In this document: piece after piece, positions 55,777-64,000 of the stretch | Layout: each line of letters begins with the position of its first letter | Numbering within the stretch: position 1 is the stretch's first letter | Source of the DNA: Streptomyces parvus | Lineage (GTDB): Bacteria; Actinomycetota; Actinomycetes; Streptomycetales; Streptomycetaceae | Direction of reading: 5' to 3' | Assembly (NCBI RefSeq): GCF_032121415.1 | Contig: NZ_CP135079.1 | Location: forward strand, 6,820,001-6,884,000 | Length of the DNA: 64,000 nucleotides | The notes under the pieces: model-generated | Told to the model about the DNA's origin: nothing | The model's database searches: none | What the model saw: the letters and a program-made list of their open reading frames with translations, nothing else | Translations under genes and position numbers: made by a program

Positions 55777-55798
55777 CGCCGTGTGTCTCCGAGGTCAA
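55770..55798 (-). promoter_or_regulatory. Promoter of the Gfo/Idh-GH2 operon
   Basis: On the minus strand TTGACC (55798-55793), a 17-bp spacer and TTACAA (55775-55770) form a sigma70-type promoter. The operator overlaps the -10, so repressor and polymerase cannot bind together. Confidence 0.55.
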
Positions 55799-55893
55799 CC
55801 CTCCGTCGACAAGGAATCCGCGGACCGTCCTACCGGGGACAGGAGGCCCTGAACGGTGCATAATCAAGAAAGGCGAAGATGGGGGGACGGTTC

Positions 55894-56937
55894 ATGGCGG
55901 CGGTCACGCTGAAGGACGTGGCGGAGCGCGCAGGCGTATCGATCAAGACGGTGTCCAACGTTGTACGCAACGCGCCACGGGTCTCCGAGGCGACCCGGAG
56001 CCGGGTGCTGGCGGCGGTGGGGGAGCTGGGCTACCGGCCCAACCCCTCGGCCCGACGACTGCGCACGGGCCGCAGCGGCCTGATCGCGCTCGCCGTCCCG
56101 GATCTCGGTACTCCGTACTTCGCCGAACTGGCGCACCACGTCGGACGTGAGGCGTCGTCGCGCGGCTTCACCGTGCTGATCGAGGAGACCCGGGGCGACG
56201 CCCGCGAGGAACTGCGTCTGGCGACCGGGGTCGGTGCCTCGCTGCTGGACGGGGTGATCCTCTCGCCGCTGCGGGTGTCGCCGGGTGATCTCGCGCCGGT
56301 GGCCGACGAGTTCCCGCTGGTGCTGCTCGGTGAGCGCGACTACGGCAGCGGCCAGGTCGTGGCCGACCACGTGCTGATCGACAACGTGGCCGCCGCCCGG
56401 GAGGCAACCGCGCACCTCGCGTCGCTCGGTCACACCAGGATCGGGGCGATCGGCGCGGACGAACAGCGGTCGGCCACCAGCAGACAGCGTCTCGAAGGCT
56501 TTCAACAGGCGCTGCACGAGGCGGGGTTGACCTATGACCCGAGACTCGCAGCGCGCGTAGGCGAGTTCGACCGGACCAACGGGCTCGCGGCCATGCGCAG
56601 GCTGCTCGAACTGCCCGCAGCCGCCCGGCCCGACGCCGTCTTCTGTTTCAGCGACCTGCTCGCCGTGGGCGCCCGCAGAGCGCTGTACGAAGCGGGCCTC
56701 GACGTTCCCGCAGACGTGGCGCTGGCGGGCGTGGACGGTTCGGGGGAGGCACTCTACGCGACGCCTTCGCTGACCTCCGTGGTTCCCGACAAGGCGGTCA
56801 TCGCCGCACTGGCCGTGGACTGTCTGGCAGCCCGGATCGGTGCCGAGGGTCCCCTGCCGTACGAGGTCCGCATCGCACCGCACCGGCTGGAGGTACGGGA
56901 GTCCACGGACGGGGTGCGACGGCCTCTGCCCGGGTAG
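55894..56937 (+). CDS. LacI family regulator of the glycan operon
   Basis: This 347-residue LacI protein has its HTH at about residues 4-24 (TLKDVAERAGVSIKTVSNVV), hinge ASARRLRTGRSG-like sequence, and a complete effector domain (HLASLGHTRIGAIGADE, LAGVDGSGEALYATPSLTSV). The ATG at 55894 is chosen over 55879 because GGGGGGACGG lies just upstream of it. It is divergent from the Gfo/Idh operon and probably represses it through CAACGTTG. The LacI relic at 46.5 kb is a paralogue. Confidence 0.88.
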   Translation: MAAVTLKDVAERAGVSIKTVSNVVRNAPRVSEATRSRVLAAVGELGYRPNPSARRLRTGRSGLIALAVPDLGTPYFAELAHHVGREASSRGFTVLIEETRGDAREELRLATGVGASLLDGVILSPLRVSPGDLAPVADEFPLVLLGERDYGSGQVVADHVLIDNVAAAREATAHLASLGHTRIGAIGADEQRSATSRQRLEGFQQALHEAGLTYDPRLAARVGEFDRTNGLAAMRRLLELPAAARPDAVFCFSDLLAVGARRALYEAGLDVPADVALAGVDGSGEALYATPSLTSVVPDKAVIAALAVDCLAARIGAEGPLPYEVRIAPHRLEVRESTDGVRRPLPG

Positions 56938-57455
56938 CGGCAGCTCCTCCCGCGACGGAACGCGGAGGGCTCACAGACGTCGCCACCCGGACGGGACCGG
57001 CCACCGGCCGCGACCGGTTCTCCGGCAGCCGGGCGAGCACCGTCGTCACGGGCGGCGCGTCCGTCTCGGGGTGGTGCTGGAGCAGTCCAGCCGCCGGGTC
57101 CGGCTCACCGATGCGGGAGCGGTGCTGCTGACAGAGGTGCGTGCGCTCCGCGCGGCGGAGTCCGCCGAGCGCCGTACCCGGGAAGCAGCCGAGCGGCGGG
57201 CGCGTATCGCCCTGGCGGTCGAAACCACGGCCGAGTGGCCTCGGGGAGAGGCCCCACCCCGTCCTCCCCGCCCTCTGAGCGGAGGCGTTCTGCCGGTCCG
57301 TACCGGCTACTGCCGCCGCATCTCCGCTCACCGCCGCAATGACGTGCAGCGTGCGCTGGAAGCTGCGGAGGGCCGTATCTCTTTAAGCTCTCGCAACGTC
57401 CCTGCGATTTGACTGCGGGGGCTGGCCCACCTGGGGTCCGCAGAGAGGATTCATC
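56938..57455. other. Intergenic stretch with LysR debris
   Basis: This 518-bp gap contains no intact gene. Part of it (57060-57235) reads as a LysR HTH fragment; the rest shows nothing recognisable. Confidence 0.4.
57060..57235 (+). pseudogene. LysR-type HTH fragment
   Basis: One frame gives RLGVVLEQSSRRVRLTDAGA then VLLTEVRALRAAE, the end of a LysR HTH and its linker helix. The recognition helix before it and the effector domain after it are missing. Confidence 0.4.
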
Positions 57456-57692
57456 ATGCAACTCAGGCGAACCTGGGGACTCGGTCTGGTTACCGCCGCA
57501 GTGCTGATCGGCGGCGGGGCGACGATTGCCCATGCTGCGTCCGGCGCCTCCCACCGTGGCGGGGACCGCCCCGCGGTGGTTCTGCCCGAGAGGGAGGGCG
57601 CGGGCAGCTCGGCGGGGGACTCACAGGCGTACCCCCTGCCCGAAGAGGACCGTCCCGGTACGCCTGCCGGTGATGAGACCTACCGCCCCTGA
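57456..57692 (+). CDS. Small secreted protein
   Basis: This 78-residue protein has a good signal peptide (residues 1-27: QLRRTWGLGLVTAAVLIGGG, cut near AHAA). The mature tail is short, hydrophilic and Pro/Gly/Glu-rich, without cysteines. AGAGAGGA precedes the ATG. A terminator separates it from the two-component genes. Function unknown. Confidence 0.6.
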   Translation: MQLRRTWGLGLVTAAVLIGGGATIAHAASGASHRGGDRPAVVLPEREGAGSSAGDSQAYPLPEEDRPGTPAGDETYRP

Positions 57693-57712
57693 TCCGGCAC
57701 TGCTTTAAGGTA

Positions 57713-57746
57713 GCCCGGTGCCGGGACGGCCACCCCGGCACCGGGC
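57713..57746 (+). terminator. Terminator after small secreted protein gene
   Basis: A perfect 13-bp stem (57713-57725 with 57734-57746) and 8-nt loop start 20 bp after the stop. Confidence 0.75.
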
Positions 57747-57831
57747 GCGACAGTCTGCGAAGCTACCGCCGGGCCACCCGTCATGGATGGGAGGGCCCGG
57801 AAGGACTGCGGGGGACGGGAGGAGCAGGGAC

Positions 57832-58533
57832 GTGAAAGTCCTTGTGGTGGAGGACGAGCCTCTGCTCGCGAAGGCGCTGCGAATCTGTCTGCAGCGAGAC
57901 TCGATGACGGTCGACGCGACCGGTGACGGGGGAACAGCTCTGGAATTGCTGGAGTGCAACGACTACGACGCCATGGTGCTCGACCGTGACATTCCGGTCG
58001 TGCACGGTGATGAGGTATGCCGGCGCACTGTCCACGCGTATCCGCAGGTAGGGGTGTTGATGCTGACCGCCGCTGGTCGGCTGGATGACCGCGTGGCGGG
58101 TCTGCGACTCGGCGCGGACGACTACCTGGCCAAGCCTTTCGAGTTTCCTGAGCTCATTGCCCGGCTCCGGGCGATCTCGCGACGTACGGGACCCCGGCTC
58201 CCCACGCTGCTCCAGGCCGGTGACCTGGTCCTTGACCCCTTCACTCGCCAGGTCTCCCGCTCCGGCTTCCCACTGAGCCTGACCAATAAGGAATTCGCCG
58301 TCCTCGAACAGCTTTTACGTGCAGGCGGCGGAGTGCTGAGCGCCGAGGACATTCTTGCCAAGGCATGGGACCGAAACGCCGATCCCTTCACCAACTCCCC
58401 CCGGGTCGTCATTTCCACCTTGCGTCGCAAGCTCGGCCACCCCTGGCCCATCGAGACCGTTGCCGGCGCCGGGTACCGCATCATCCCCGAGCAGGCATCG
58501 CGTCCTCAGAAGGATCAGGACTTCCCCCGATGA
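57832..58533 (+). CDS. OmpR/PhoB-type response regulator with a TTA codon
   Basis: This 233-residue regulator has a receiver domain (acidic E7-D8, phosphoacceptor D51 in MVLDRDIP, Thr in MLTAAG, Lys in YLAKPFEFPE) and a C-terminal winged HTH (LTNKEFAVLEQLL, RVVISTLRRKLG, VAGAGYRI). GTG at 57832 has GGGAGGAG upstream. Leu162 is encoded by TTA (58315-58317), a codon read only by the bldA tRNA in Streptomyces, so translation should depend on development. The next gene overlaps it by 4 bp. Confidence 0.9.
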   Translation: MKVLVVEDEPLLAKALRICLQRDSMTVDATGDGGTALELLECNDYDAMVLDRDIPVVHGDEVCRRTVHAYPQVGVLMLTAAGRLDDRVAGLRLGADDYLAKPFEFPELIARLRAISRRTGPRLPTLLQAGDLVLDPFTRQVSRSGFPLSLTNKEFAVLEQLLRAGGGVLSAEDILAKAWDRNADPFTNSPRVVISTLRRKLGHPWPIETVAGAGYRIIPEQASRPQKDQDFPR

Positions 58534-59693
58534 CCTCTCGGCGATTTTCGGTGAAGGCCCGGGTCACCATCGTGTTCGGGGCGATGCTCACCATCAGCGC
58601 CGCCCTGCTCATCGTGCTGGTAGTGGTTCTTATGGCGTACGTGCCGCAATACACCCTCACTCCGGTCGACGTGACGCTCGTCCCCGGTCAGGTACCGAGT
58701 TCGACCAGGTCATCCAGTGACCCCATCACCGTGTCGAGCCCCGGTGACCTCCTGCGCCTCCTGGCCGTTTTCTCCTCTCTCGCCTTTCTCATCGTCATCG
58801 TGATCGGCGCATTGCTCATGCGTGTAGTGGTCAGCCGCGCTCTGGCGCCCCTCGCCGACATCGACGCCGCGGCACGCAGCGCGGTCGCCGGCGACCTCAG
58901 TTCCCGCGTGGACGCTGGGGGTCCGTCCGATGAGGTCACCAGCCTCGCCCGCTCGTTCAACGCGATGCTGGCCCGACTTGAGAGATCTTTCGACGCCCAG
59001 CGCCAGTTCGCTGCCAACGCCTCGCACGAGCTCCAGACGCCGCTCGCGGCCGGTCAGGCAGTTATCGACGTGGCCCTGGGCGACCCGGATCTGGGCCATC
59101 TGCGCGATGTGCTTACTGATCTCCGCCAGCTCAGCACCCGCAGCACACAGACAGTGAGAGCGCTCCTCGATCTTGCAGCAACGGAGGACGGCGAACTCAA
59201 CCGGCAGAGCGTCGCGCTGGACGCCGCAATCCACCAGGTGCTGAGTGAACACCGACCCCGAGCAGCCGACGCGGACGTCGAGCTACGAATCTCCTCAACC
59301 CCCCCAGCCCAGGTCAAGGCCGATCCGGTACTGCTGCGGCTGATGTTGGACAACATCGTCAGCAACGCCATCCAGCACAACACGAGGCCCGGAACGGTAG
59401 ACGTCAGTCTCACGGTCGACGCTGAGCAGGCTCTCTTCAGCATCAGCAACTCCGGACCCGTCCTCTCCGCCGAACAGGCTGCCCAGGTCACCCAGCCGTT
59501 CTACCGGGCTCAGGGCCGGACGGTCAGCGTCACCGGGAGAACTGGACGCGGTCTGGGCGCCGCGCTGGTCGCCCGTATTGCGGAGCGACACAGCTGGCCG
59601 TTGGGCGTGACCGCGCGACCAAACGGCGGTCTTCTTGTCAGTGTCCGGATGCCTTGTGGCCCATGCCGGAGGACAGTCCTGAAAGGCCGTTGA
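58530..59693 (+). CDS. Sensor histidine kinase
   Basis: This 387-residue kinase has two membrane helices (about residues 11-37 and 77-98) flanking a short extracellular loop of about 40 residues, a HAMP domain, HisKA with phospho-His166 in ANASHELQTPLA, and an ATPase domain (N-box DNIVSNAIQHN, G-box TGRGLGAALVARIAE). The short loop suggests it senses the membrane or a small signal. It is translationally coupled to the response regulator and forms its partner. Confidence 0.9.
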   Translation: MTSRRFSVKARVTIVFGAMLTISAALLIVLVVVLMAYVPQYTLTPVDVTLVPGQVPSSTRSSSDPITVSSPGDLLRLLAVFSSLAFLIVIVIGALLMRVVVSRALAPLADIDAAARSAVAGDLSSRVDAGGPSDEVTSLARSFNAMLARLERSFDAQRQFAANASHELQTPLAAGQAVIDVALGDPDLGHLRDVLTDLRQLSTRSTQTVRALLDLAATEDGELNRQSVALDAAIHQVLSEHRPRAADADVELRISSTPPAQVKADPVLLRLMLDNIVSNAIQHNTRPGTVDVSLTVDAEQALFSISNSGPVLSAEQAAQVTQPFYRAQGRTVSVTGRTGRGLGAALVARIAERHSWPLGVTARPNGGLLVSVRMPCGPCRRTVLKGR

Positions 59694-60202
59694 GCTCGCG
59701 CCGGCACACGGTCCTCCAGTAGCCCTTGCCTCCAGACGGTTTGGCTCACAAGACGTCTTCCCCCGGGCACCGGGGGACGTCAGTAGACGAGGTGCTCATC
59801 GGGCTGAGTACCCGCGCGCCACGAACCGAGGGCATTCCCGGCATGATGGACACCTCCTGGGTCAGTCCGGGGCCCCACGGACCTTCCGGGTGCATCGGCG
59901 ACCGGTTGGGCGGATGGCCCGTCTGACGTGCGTGGTCGTGTGTTCTCCCCGCGGTAGTCAACAGGGCGCTGCCTGCCGGGCCACCCTGAGTGCGCGCACA
60001 CGTAAACCGGTGACGGGCAGCCGGTCTGAAGCCGCGTGGTGCGATCTCGACGACCAGGCCGAGCGCCGGAAGCGCGACGACGGTGCCGTCGACGCGCTTC
60101 TCGGTGTTGCCGGGCAGCGTCTGGGAGTCCTCCTTGTGAAGATGGGGGTTCCGCCGTCGAGTCGAGTTGTTGGCGAGTGGCTGCTCGGAGCCGGCGCCTG
60201 GT
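59694..60202. other. Intergenic stretch, no gene recognised
   Basis: About 510 bp without a recognisable gene. It holds a terminator-like hairpin near 59752-59781. Confidence 0.4.
59752..59781 (+). terminator. Terminator-like hairpin after histidine kinase
   Basis: GACGTC arms (59752-59757 and 59776-59781) enclose a CCCCGG/CCGGGG inner stem (59761-59766 with 59770-59775), 58 bp after the kinase stop. Confidence 0.45.
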
Positions 60203-60991
60203 TCAGACGGTCGGGACGGTGCCGCCGTCGATCACGTACTCGGCGCCTACGATTGCCGATGCGCGGTCCGAGACCAGGAACCCGACCAGGTCCGCGATTT
60301 CCTCGGTGTTCGCGAATCGTCCCAGGGGTACTCCGCCGAGGGAGTCGTAGATGGTCTGCTTGGCCGCTTCACGCGTGAGTCCGTTGCCCTCGGCGATCCG
60401 GTCCACGAACCTCTCGTAGGCTTCGGTCTCGATTCCGCCGGGGCTGATTGCGTTGACCCGTACGCCGCGCGGCGCGAGCTCATTGGCCAGTCCCTTGCTG
60501 TATGTGCGCAGCGCGGCCTTCGCTGCTGCGTAGGCCAAGGACGCGTCGTACTGGGGCAGCTCGCGCTGGATCGAGGTGAAGTGCAGCACCACGCCTGACC
60601 CGGACCCGATCATTGCCGGGAGAAGAGCTCGATCCAGGCGCACCGCTCCCAGGAGATTGAGGTTCAACTCGGTGAGCCACTGGTCATCGGTGATGACAGC
60701 GAATCCACCGGACGGCGTCGACGCCCCGCCGACGACGTGCACCAGGATGTCGAGTGTGCCGCCGGTCTCTGCGATGCGAGCGGCTACGGCGCTGGTTCCT
60801 TCTATCGTCAAAATGTCCGCTTCGATGAAGCGGTCAGGGTGCTCGTACCCGTCGGGCATCGTTCGCGCCGTCACGTAGACGTCGGCACCCATCTCGCGCA
60901 GTCGATCCGCGACGGCCTTGCCCGAACCCTTCGAACCGCCTGTGACCAGCGCCCGGCGGCCGTCGAGACGATCGCGATCTGAACCAGACAT
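60203..60991 (-). CDS. SDR family oxidoreductase
   Basis: This 262-residue classical short-chain dehydrogenase has cofactor motif TGGSKGSGKAVA near residue 17 and catalytic Ser in HFTSIQRELP, then YAAAKAALRTYSKGLA with the Tyr-x3-Lys pair (YAAAK). C-terminal GAEYVIDGGTVPTV is typical. The start at 60991 has GGAGAGAAG upstream. The segment VHVVGGAST replaces the common NNAG. It lies next to a SnoaL-like gene on the same strand (gap 38 bp), likely one transcript. Confidence 0.9.
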   Translation of the reverse strand: MSGSDRDRLDGRRALVTGGSKGSGKAVADRLREMGADVYVTARTMPDGYEHPDRFIEADILTIEGTSAVAARIAETGGTLDILVHVVGGASTPSGGFAVITDDQWLTELNLNLLGAVRLDRALLPAMIGSGSGVVLHFTSIQRELPQYDASLAYAAAKAALRTYSKGLANELAPRGVRVNAISPGGIETEAYERFVDRIAEGNGLTREAAKQTIYDSLGGVPLGRFANTEEIADLVGFLVSDRASAIVGAEYVIDGGTVPTV

Positions 60992-61029
60992 TCTTCTCTC
61001 CACTGAGGATCGAGGTAGCGCGGGTTCGG

Positions 61030-61392
61030 TCAGGCGGGGTGGTTGGCGATGACGAGTTCGGCGATGAGGTCGTCGCGCAGCGTGAACCGGTAGTCGAGCT
61101 CGGCGATGCCACCCGGGAAGGTGCCTTCGAGCCGCACGGTTACCACCCAGTGGGCGTCATCGACGCGGTGAGCGCCGATCTGCTCGGTCGTGTATGCGAA
61201 CTCGGATCCGGCGTCCCGCAGGAACGCGTGGGCCTCCTCCCGGCCGCGGAAGGTCTCGCCCTGGTCGACGACCACCGCGTCCTCGGCGAGGAACGACGAG
61301 GCGGTGTCGGCGTCGCGGACGACGTGGGCGGCGAAGAACTGGCGCACGGTGGTCGGGAGCAGATCGGACGGGAGATCGGTGTGCTGTGTCAT
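61030..61392 (-). CDS. SnoaL-like/NTF2-fold protein
   Basis: This 120-residue protein is of the SgcJ/EcaC or DUF4440 type: FFAAHVVRDADTASSFLAED, then DQGETFRGREE and LDYRFTLRDDLI. Such proteins form a cone-shaped pocket, with enzymatic or ligand-binding roles. ATG at 61392. It is divergent from a MerR gene with a palindrome between them, so the MerR protein may regulate it and the SDR gene. Confidence 0.8.
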   Translation of the reverse strand: MTQHTDLPSDLLPTTVRQFFAAHVVRDADTASSFLAEDAVVVDQGETFRGREEAHAFLRDAGSEFAYTTEQIGAHRVDDAHWVVTVRLEGTFPGGIAELDYRFTLRDDLIAELVIANHPA

Positions 61393-61439
61393 GAGCCCAC
61401 CGTGTGACCTCACGGCGCGGGAGGGTCAAGCCGTGGACT

Positions 61440-61454
61440 CTCCCCCAGGGGGAG
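61440..61454. promoter_or_regulatory. Palindrome in the MerR/SnoaL divergent promoter
   Basis: CTCCCCC-A-GGGGGAG is a perfect odd palindrome 16 bp before the MerR start and 47 bp before the SnoaL-like start. It is the likely MerR operator. Confidence 0.5.
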
Positions 61455-61470
61455 CGTTCAGAATGAGGGG

Positions 61471-62265
61471 ATGCTGACCATCGGCGAGTTCTCGCGGCTG
61501 ACCCACTTGAGCGTGCGGACCCTGCGCCGCTATCACGAGGCGGCCTTGCTGGAACCCGCCGTGGTGGACGAGACCACCGGTTACCGCTACTACGGCGTCG
61601 ACCAAATCCCGACCGCGCAGGTCATCCACCGGCTTCGCGAGCTCGATGTCCCCCTGATCGATGTGCAGCGGATCCTGCGGACCCCCGACCCCGGCGTCCG
61701 GGCGGCCCTGGTCGCGGACCACCTGCAACGCCTTGAGGACGTGCTCGACCGCACCCGGGCCGCGGTCGTGTCGCTGCGCCGCCTGCTCCGGCCCGACCCG
61801 GCGCCCATCGACGTCCAGCTGCGTGCGGAGCCCGCCCGGACGGTCGCGGCGGTGGAGGCCGTGGTCGGGCATCGCGACATCGAGACCTGGTACGCAGGCG
61901 CGATGGCCGAATTGGAGGCGGCCGTCGGCGCCGACATGACCGGACCGCCGGGCGGCAACTACGACAACGCCCTTTTCGAGCAGGAGCGCGGCCACGCGGT
62001 CGTGTACCTGCCGACCGCCACCCCACCTCGCACCGGGCGCGTGCACCCCATGATCCTGCCGGCCGTGGAACTGGCCGTCACCACCCATGTCGGCGAGCAC
62101 GACGGCATCGAGGTCACGTACGGCGAGCTCGGGGCCTGGGTGGTGGGGAACGCGATGTCGGTGGCCGGGCCGGTGCGGGAGGTCTACGTGGTCGGCCCCC
62201 GTGACACAAGCGATCCCGCCGCCTGGCGCACCGAGATCGGCTGGCCGGTCTTTCGTGTCACCTGA
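61471..62265 (+). CDS. MerR family regulator with GyrI-like domain
   Basis: This 264-residue regulator has a MerR HTH at residues 1-70 (LTIGEFSRLTHLSVRTLRRYH, GYRYYGVDQI), a coiled linker, and a C-terminal GyrI/BmrR-like effector domain (about 120-264, with GAWVVGNAMSVAGPVREVYVVG). These domains bind hydrophobic drugs or metabolites in relatives such as BmrR. It is divergent from the SnoaL-like and SDR genes, its likely targets. Confidence 0.9.
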   Translation: MLTIGEFSRLTHLSVRTLRRYHEAALLEPAVVDETTGYRYYGVDQIPTAQVIHRLRELDVPLIDVQRILRTPDPGVRAALVADHLQRLEDVLDRTRAAVVSLRRLLRPDPAPIDVQLRAEPARTVAAVEAVVGHRDIETWYAGAMAELEAAVGADMTGPPGGNYDNALFEQERGHAVVYLPTATPPRTGRVHPMILPAVELAVTTHVGEHDGIEVTYGELGAWVVGNAMSVAGPVREVYVVGPRDTSDPAAWRTEIGWPVFRVT

Positions 62266-62668
62266 AGCGGTCAGTGCGGGGCGGAGGCTTGGAACGACGG
62301 GGCGCACGCCTTGAGCCTCGCGCCTTCCCGAGCGGGGGCGTCCGGCACGGAAAGAAGTCCTCTCCAGGCGAAGAAGCGTATCGGGTCGTACGCGCGTTTC
62401 CGCATCGAGGGCGGCGGCCGGATGGTGGTCTCGCAAGCCGTGGGCGTGCTGCTGGCCCCCCTCACGTGAGGAGGGCCAGATCAGCCCACTGAGCGATCGG
62501 CGTCTCTATCCGGAGATAGGACCGGGCCCGCCGGCGTCCCCCCCCGCGCTGACCCCGGCGGCGAGTCGCGAGGCCCGCCGCCGTACCCCTTCCCGCGGGA
62601 GCCGGTGGACCGCTCAGCACCGTCGCCCCCGGACCGATGGTGCGAACTACCCGGCGGCCAGGTTCTGT
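62266..62668. other. Intergenic stretch with transposase relic
   Basis: About 400 bp between the MerR and GH31 genes. Apart from the short IS fragment at 62371-62469 nothing coding is seen. Confidence 0.4.
62371..62469 (+). pseudogene. Transposase N-terminal fragment (IS1380-like)
   Basis: The frame reads KKRIGSYARFRIEGGGRMVV then SQAVGVLL before a stop, resembling the N-terminus of IS1380-type transposases. No start codon or downstream domain is present. Confidence 0.4.
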
Positions 62669-64000
62669 TCAGCCGAGTCGCGCCGTCAGTGACTCTGTTC
62701 CGGAGTGCGCTGTCAGCAGCGTGCCCTCCGCGGATGGCCCGGGGAGCCGTACGTGCCAGGGGCCCGCCGCGCGTTCGGCCCGTACGTTCAGGACGTCGCC
62801 GTCGCGCCGGGTGTGGAAGACCGCCGCGGTCGATCCGTCGGCGGCGGGGATCCGCGTGGTCACCTGATCTCCGTCCGCCGGTTCGTGGACCCGCAGGGTG
62901 ACTCCGTCGGCCCAGTCGTAGACCGCGCCGTCGGCGCTCCCCCCGAAGGGGACGACGGAGCCTGGCCGGGCGAACAGGGGCAGGCTGTCGAAGCCGTACG
63001 TCTCGCGCCGCCAGACCGGGCCGCGCACCCGCTCACCGGTGAGGACATGGGTCCAGACGCCTTCGGGCAGGTAGTACTCCACGGTGCCGCTCTCGCTGAA
63101 CACCGGCGCCACCAGCAGATCGCCGCCGAGCATGTACTGCCGGTCCAGGGTGTGACAGGACGGGTCGTCGGGGAATTCCAGCACCATCGCGCGCATCACC
63201 GGCGTGCCGTGCCCGGCCGCCTGCCGGGCCGCCTCGTAGAGGTAGGGCATGAGCCGGTGCTTGAGCCGGGTGAAGTCGCGGGTGACCTCGACGGCTTCCT
63301 CGTCGTAGTCCCAGGGCACCCGGTAGGACTTGCTGCCGTGCAGTCTGCTGTGCGAGGAGAGCAGGCCGAACTGTGCCCAGCGCTTGAACACCGCCGGTGT
63401 CGGTGTCCCCTCGAAGCCCCCGATGTCGTGGCTCCAGAAGCCGAAACCGGACAGCCCCAATGAGAGCCCGCCGCGCAGCGACTCGGCCATCGCGCCGAAC
63501 GTGGACTCGCAGTCGCCGCCCCAGTGGACGGGGAACTGCTGTCCGCCCGCCGTGGCGGAGCGGGCGAAGAGGACGGCTTCGCCCTCACCGCGTTCCTCGG
63601 TGAGCACCTGGAAGACGGTCTCGTTGTAGAGCTGCGTGTAGTAGTTGTGCATCAGCTCCGGGTCCGAGCCGTCGTGCCAGACCACATCGGTGGGAATGCG
63701 CTCGCCGAAGTCCGTCTTGAAGCAGTCCACGCCCTGTCGGGTGAGAGCGCGCAGTTTCTCGGCGTACCAGTCTCTGGCGCCGGGGTGGGTGAAGTCCACC
63801 AGCCCCATGCCGGCCTGCCACAGGTCCCACTGCCAGACAGCGCCGTCTGCCTTGCGCAGCAGGTATCCCTGCTCGCGGGCCTCCTCGAACAGCGGGGACT
63901 TCTGCGCGATGTACGGGTTGATCCACACCGAGACCCGCAGGTCCCGCTCCTTCAGCCGGCGCAGCATCCCCTCCGGGTCGGGGAACACCTCGGGGTCCCA
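62669..64000 (-). CDS. yicI: GH31 alpha-xylosidase (YicI-like), 5'-truncated by window edge
   Basis: About 440 C-terminal residues of a GH31 enzyme are visible; the gene continues past the right edge. The nucleophile segment is CFKTDFGERIPTDVVWHDG (Asp of KTDFGE) and the acid/base Asp is in FPVHWGGDCES, both as in YicI alpha-xylosidase, which cleaves alpha-xylosyl units of xyloglucan oligosaccharides. HSRLHGSKSYRVPW and the beta-sandwich C-terminus follow. It could serve xyloglucan use together with the GH3 enzyme of the window. Its promoter is outside the window. Confidence 0.88.
   Translation of the reverse strand, partial: WDPEVFPDPEGMLRRLKERDLRVSVWINPYIAQKSPLFEEAREQGYLLRKADGAVWQWDLWQAGMGLVDFTHPGARDWYAEKLRALTRQGVDCFKTDFGERIPTDVVWHDGSDPELMHNYYTQLYNETVFQVLTEERGEGEAVLFARSATAGGQQFPVHWGGDCESTFGAMAESLRGGLSLGLSGFGFWSHDIGGFEGTPTPAVFKRWAQFGLLSSHSRLHGSKSYRVPWDYDEEAVEVTRDFTRLKHRLMPYLYEAARQAAGHGTPVMRAMVLEFPDDPSCHTLDRQYMLGGDLLVAPVFSESGTVEYYLPEGVWTHVLTGERVRGPVWRRETYGFDSLPLFARPGSVVPFGGSADGAVYDWADGVTLRVHEPADGDQVTTRIPAADGSTAAVFHTRRDGDVLNVRAERAAGPWHVRLPGPSAEGTLLTAHSGTESLTARLG

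Noticed and set aside
55951..55966. CAACGTTG inside the LacI gene, and the same in the LacI relic near 46.46 kb, as operators
   Set aside because: These bases encode the conserved Ser-Asn-Val of the LacI recognition region in both paralogues, so the match follows from protein conservation.
59890..60202. Small coding frames after the histidine kinase
   Set aside because: No ribosome binding site and no family resemblance; composition is that of shadow frames.

Overview
The window is high-GC actinobacterial DNA, almost certainly Streptomyces. The signs are very strong codon bias, GTG starts behind GGAGG-type ribosome binding sites, a streptogrisin-type protease, a tendamistat-type amylase inhibitor, large LuxR (LAL) and LacI/TetR/MerR regulators, and many ABC sugar importers that have no ATPase gene of their own. 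No rRNA, tRNA, CRISPR array or core housekeeping operon was seen. The content (polysaccharide utilisation, secreted hydrolases, many one-component regulators, IS debris) fits an accessory chromosomal region.

Layout. 0-6.2 kb: partial F420-type luciferase-like oxidoreductase; erythromycin-esterase family gene divergent from a MerR regulator with two HTH domains; AidB-like acyl-CoA dehydrogenase, a TetR regulator and a membrane metallophosphoesterase. 6.3-13.1 kb: secreted S8 protease with P-domain, a LAL regulator carrying an in-frame octapeptide repeat, and a streptogrisin A-like protease. 13.1-20.5 kb: small conserved gene, then a bxlREFGA-like locus (LacI repressor divergent from a sugar-binding protein, two permeases and a GH3 enzyme). 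20.6-22.9 kb: beta-propeller phytase, tendamistat-family inhibitor, and a chitinase 3'-end relic. 22.9-34.2 kb: a Tat-exported alpha-toroid/discoidin protein (candidate lyase), then a sugar-acid locus. That locus holds a DapA-family lyase, an enolase-superfamily dehydratase, an IclR regulator, an ABC importer, a KDPG-type aldolase and a PfkB kinase, which together make a 2-keto-3-deoxy-sugar-acid route. 34.2-38 kb: two TetR pairs (one with an EamA exporter, one with an aldo/keto reductase), each with clear palindromic operators. 38-42 kb: IS5-type transposase, small membrane proteins, PAP2 phosphatase, PadR with its membrane partner. 42.2-47 kb: a gene graveyard (ribokinase, transposase and recombinase fragments, a frameshifted beta-propeller gene, a frameshifted LacI gene) plus an intact Tat-exported toroid protein and a seven-copy heptamer repeat. 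47-57 kb: an eight-gene minus-strand operon (Gfo/Idh, DUF6807, cupin, binding protein, two permeases, DUF624, GH2) divergent from a LacI gene. 57-64 kb: small secreted protein, two-component system with a TTA codon, SDR, SnoaL-like protein, MerR regulator, and a partial GH31 alpha-xylosidase.

How the parts may work together. Palindromes with the core CAACGTTG lie upstream of the 22.9-26 kb toroid gene, upstream of the LacI relic/44.6 kb toroid gene, and exactly over the promoter of the 47-55.6 kb operon. This suggests one LacI-controlled glycan regulon: exported toroid enzymes would cut an uronate-containing polymer outside the cell, the ABC system would import oligosaccharides, GH2/Gfo-Idh/DUF6807 would process them, and the neighbouring KDG-type pathway could finish uronic acid breakdown. 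The regulon is inferred from sequence. The substrate is unknown.
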